Shown: positions 10,145-10,399 of the stretch, in pieces
Layout: each line of letters opens with the position of its first letter
Position numbering within the stretch: the stretch's first letter is position 1
Origin: an uncultured Halomicronema sp.
GTDB lineage: Bacteria > Cyanobacteriota > Cyanobacteriia > Phormidesmidales > Phormidesmidaceae
Reading direction: 5' to 3'
DNA: 10,399 nucleotides
Assembly: GCA_937897665.1 (NCBI GenBank)
Contig: CALCPB010000038.1
Span: forward strand, 1 to 10,399
Translations under genes and position numbers: made by a program
The notes under the pieces: generated by a model
Told to the model about the DNA's origin: nothing
What the model saw: only the letters and a program-made list of their open reading frames with translations
Database searches by the model: none

Positions 10145-10399
10145 ATGCCTGAGAATAAACTTCCGACTCCTTCCTCTTTGTCGCCGTTGCCGCAGTTTAG
10201 TTCCCAGTCTTTCGGCATCTCGCCGCTCATCCGCATCACCTTGCTGCTGCTGTATGTCGCTCTCACCTTACCCTTACCGGCGCTGGCTACGGTGACTGAA
10301 GCCCCAGTGTCTGCGCGGGGCTTACAAGTTGGCATCGTAGTTGGCGGCATTCTCCTCTATGGTGGGCTGAGTGAACGCGTCTTTGTTGATGCCAAGGGG
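10145..10399 (+). CDS. Hypothetical membrane protein, N-terminal part (runs off window)
   Basis: 85 codons from ATG 10145 remain open to the right edge. The first ~30 residues are Ser/Pro-rich (MPENKLPTPSSLSPLPQ), followed by a hydrophobic helix about 30-48 (ITLLLLYVALTLPLPALA), a short polar loop (TVTEAPVSARG), and a second helix about 61-74 (LQVGIVVGGILLYGGL), then SERVFVDAKG. The first helix could be a signal anchor or cleavable signal ending in ALA. Two helices followed by a beta-type start suggest a membrane-anchored soluble domain, but that domain is outside the window. I do not recognise the family with certainty. No good Shine-Dalgarno is visible. A minus-strand frame over the same bases is a shadow. 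Confidence 0.65.
   Translation, partial: MPENKLPTPSSLSPLPQFSSQSFGISPLIRITLLLLYVALTLPLPALATVTEAPVSARGLQVGIVVGGILLYGGLSERVFVDAKG

Noticed and set aside
10075..10350. 91-codon minus-strand frame at the right edge
   Set aside because: Shadow of the plus-strand membrane protein, which has clear hydrophobic helices.
1..10399. CRISPR array, transposase gene or integrase site
   Set aside because: No regularly spaced repeats and no transposase or recombinase frame are present; repeats seen are isolated pairs.

Overview
The window most likely comes from a filamentous or unicellular cyanobacterium. Three things point there. The octamer GCGATCGC (HIP1) occurs at least nine times in 10.4 kb. The window carries genes of cyanobacterial families: Psb29/Thf1, a phycobilisome-fold protein and a cyanobacteriochrome-type GAF domain. 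The dominant gene is a multi-PAS histidine kinase of the style common in that phylum.

Layout. Positions 2-322 (+) are the tail of a SpoIIE/PP2C-type phosphatase. A 56-codon membrane protein follows on the minus strand (565-735), with its own terminator. Positions 740-1637 are mostly non-coding and rich in hairpins. They hold a possible small RNA ending in a terminator near 1020, a ~200-nt structured RNA that resembles 6S RNA (about 1083-1285), and an 82-bp stem-loop (1511-1592). Just downstream is a divergent phycobilisome-family protein (1638-2099) that keeps the bilin-attachment Cys and its Arg/Asp partners. A second hairpin-rich gap (2100-2586) leads to a very large kinase frame (2587-6102). 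It encodes five PAS domains, a DXCF-type cyanobacteriochrome GAF and a HisKA/HATPase kinase, but three in-frame stop codons (TAA 3049, TAA 4123, TAG 4762) cut it into four pieces without any frameshift.

The remaining genes are mainly on the minus strand: a UspA-type universal stress protein (6380-6916), an unrecognised all-helical protein (7216-7692), psb29/thf1 (7936-8730), and a stand-alone phosphomannose-isomerase-type cupin (9396-9821). A tRNA-Val(CAC) lies at 9143-9214 (+), and the start of a two-helix membrane protein runs off the right edge (10145-10399, +).

Working together. No long operon is visible; most genes look individually transcribed with terminators or hairpins between them. 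The most notable feature is the adjacent same-strand placement of two bilin-associated proteins, an orphan phycobiliprotein-like protein and a light-sensing kinase that has been split by nonsense codons. Psb29 (thylakoid biogenesis and photosystem II repair) and UspA fit a light/stress theme, but that grouping is inference only.
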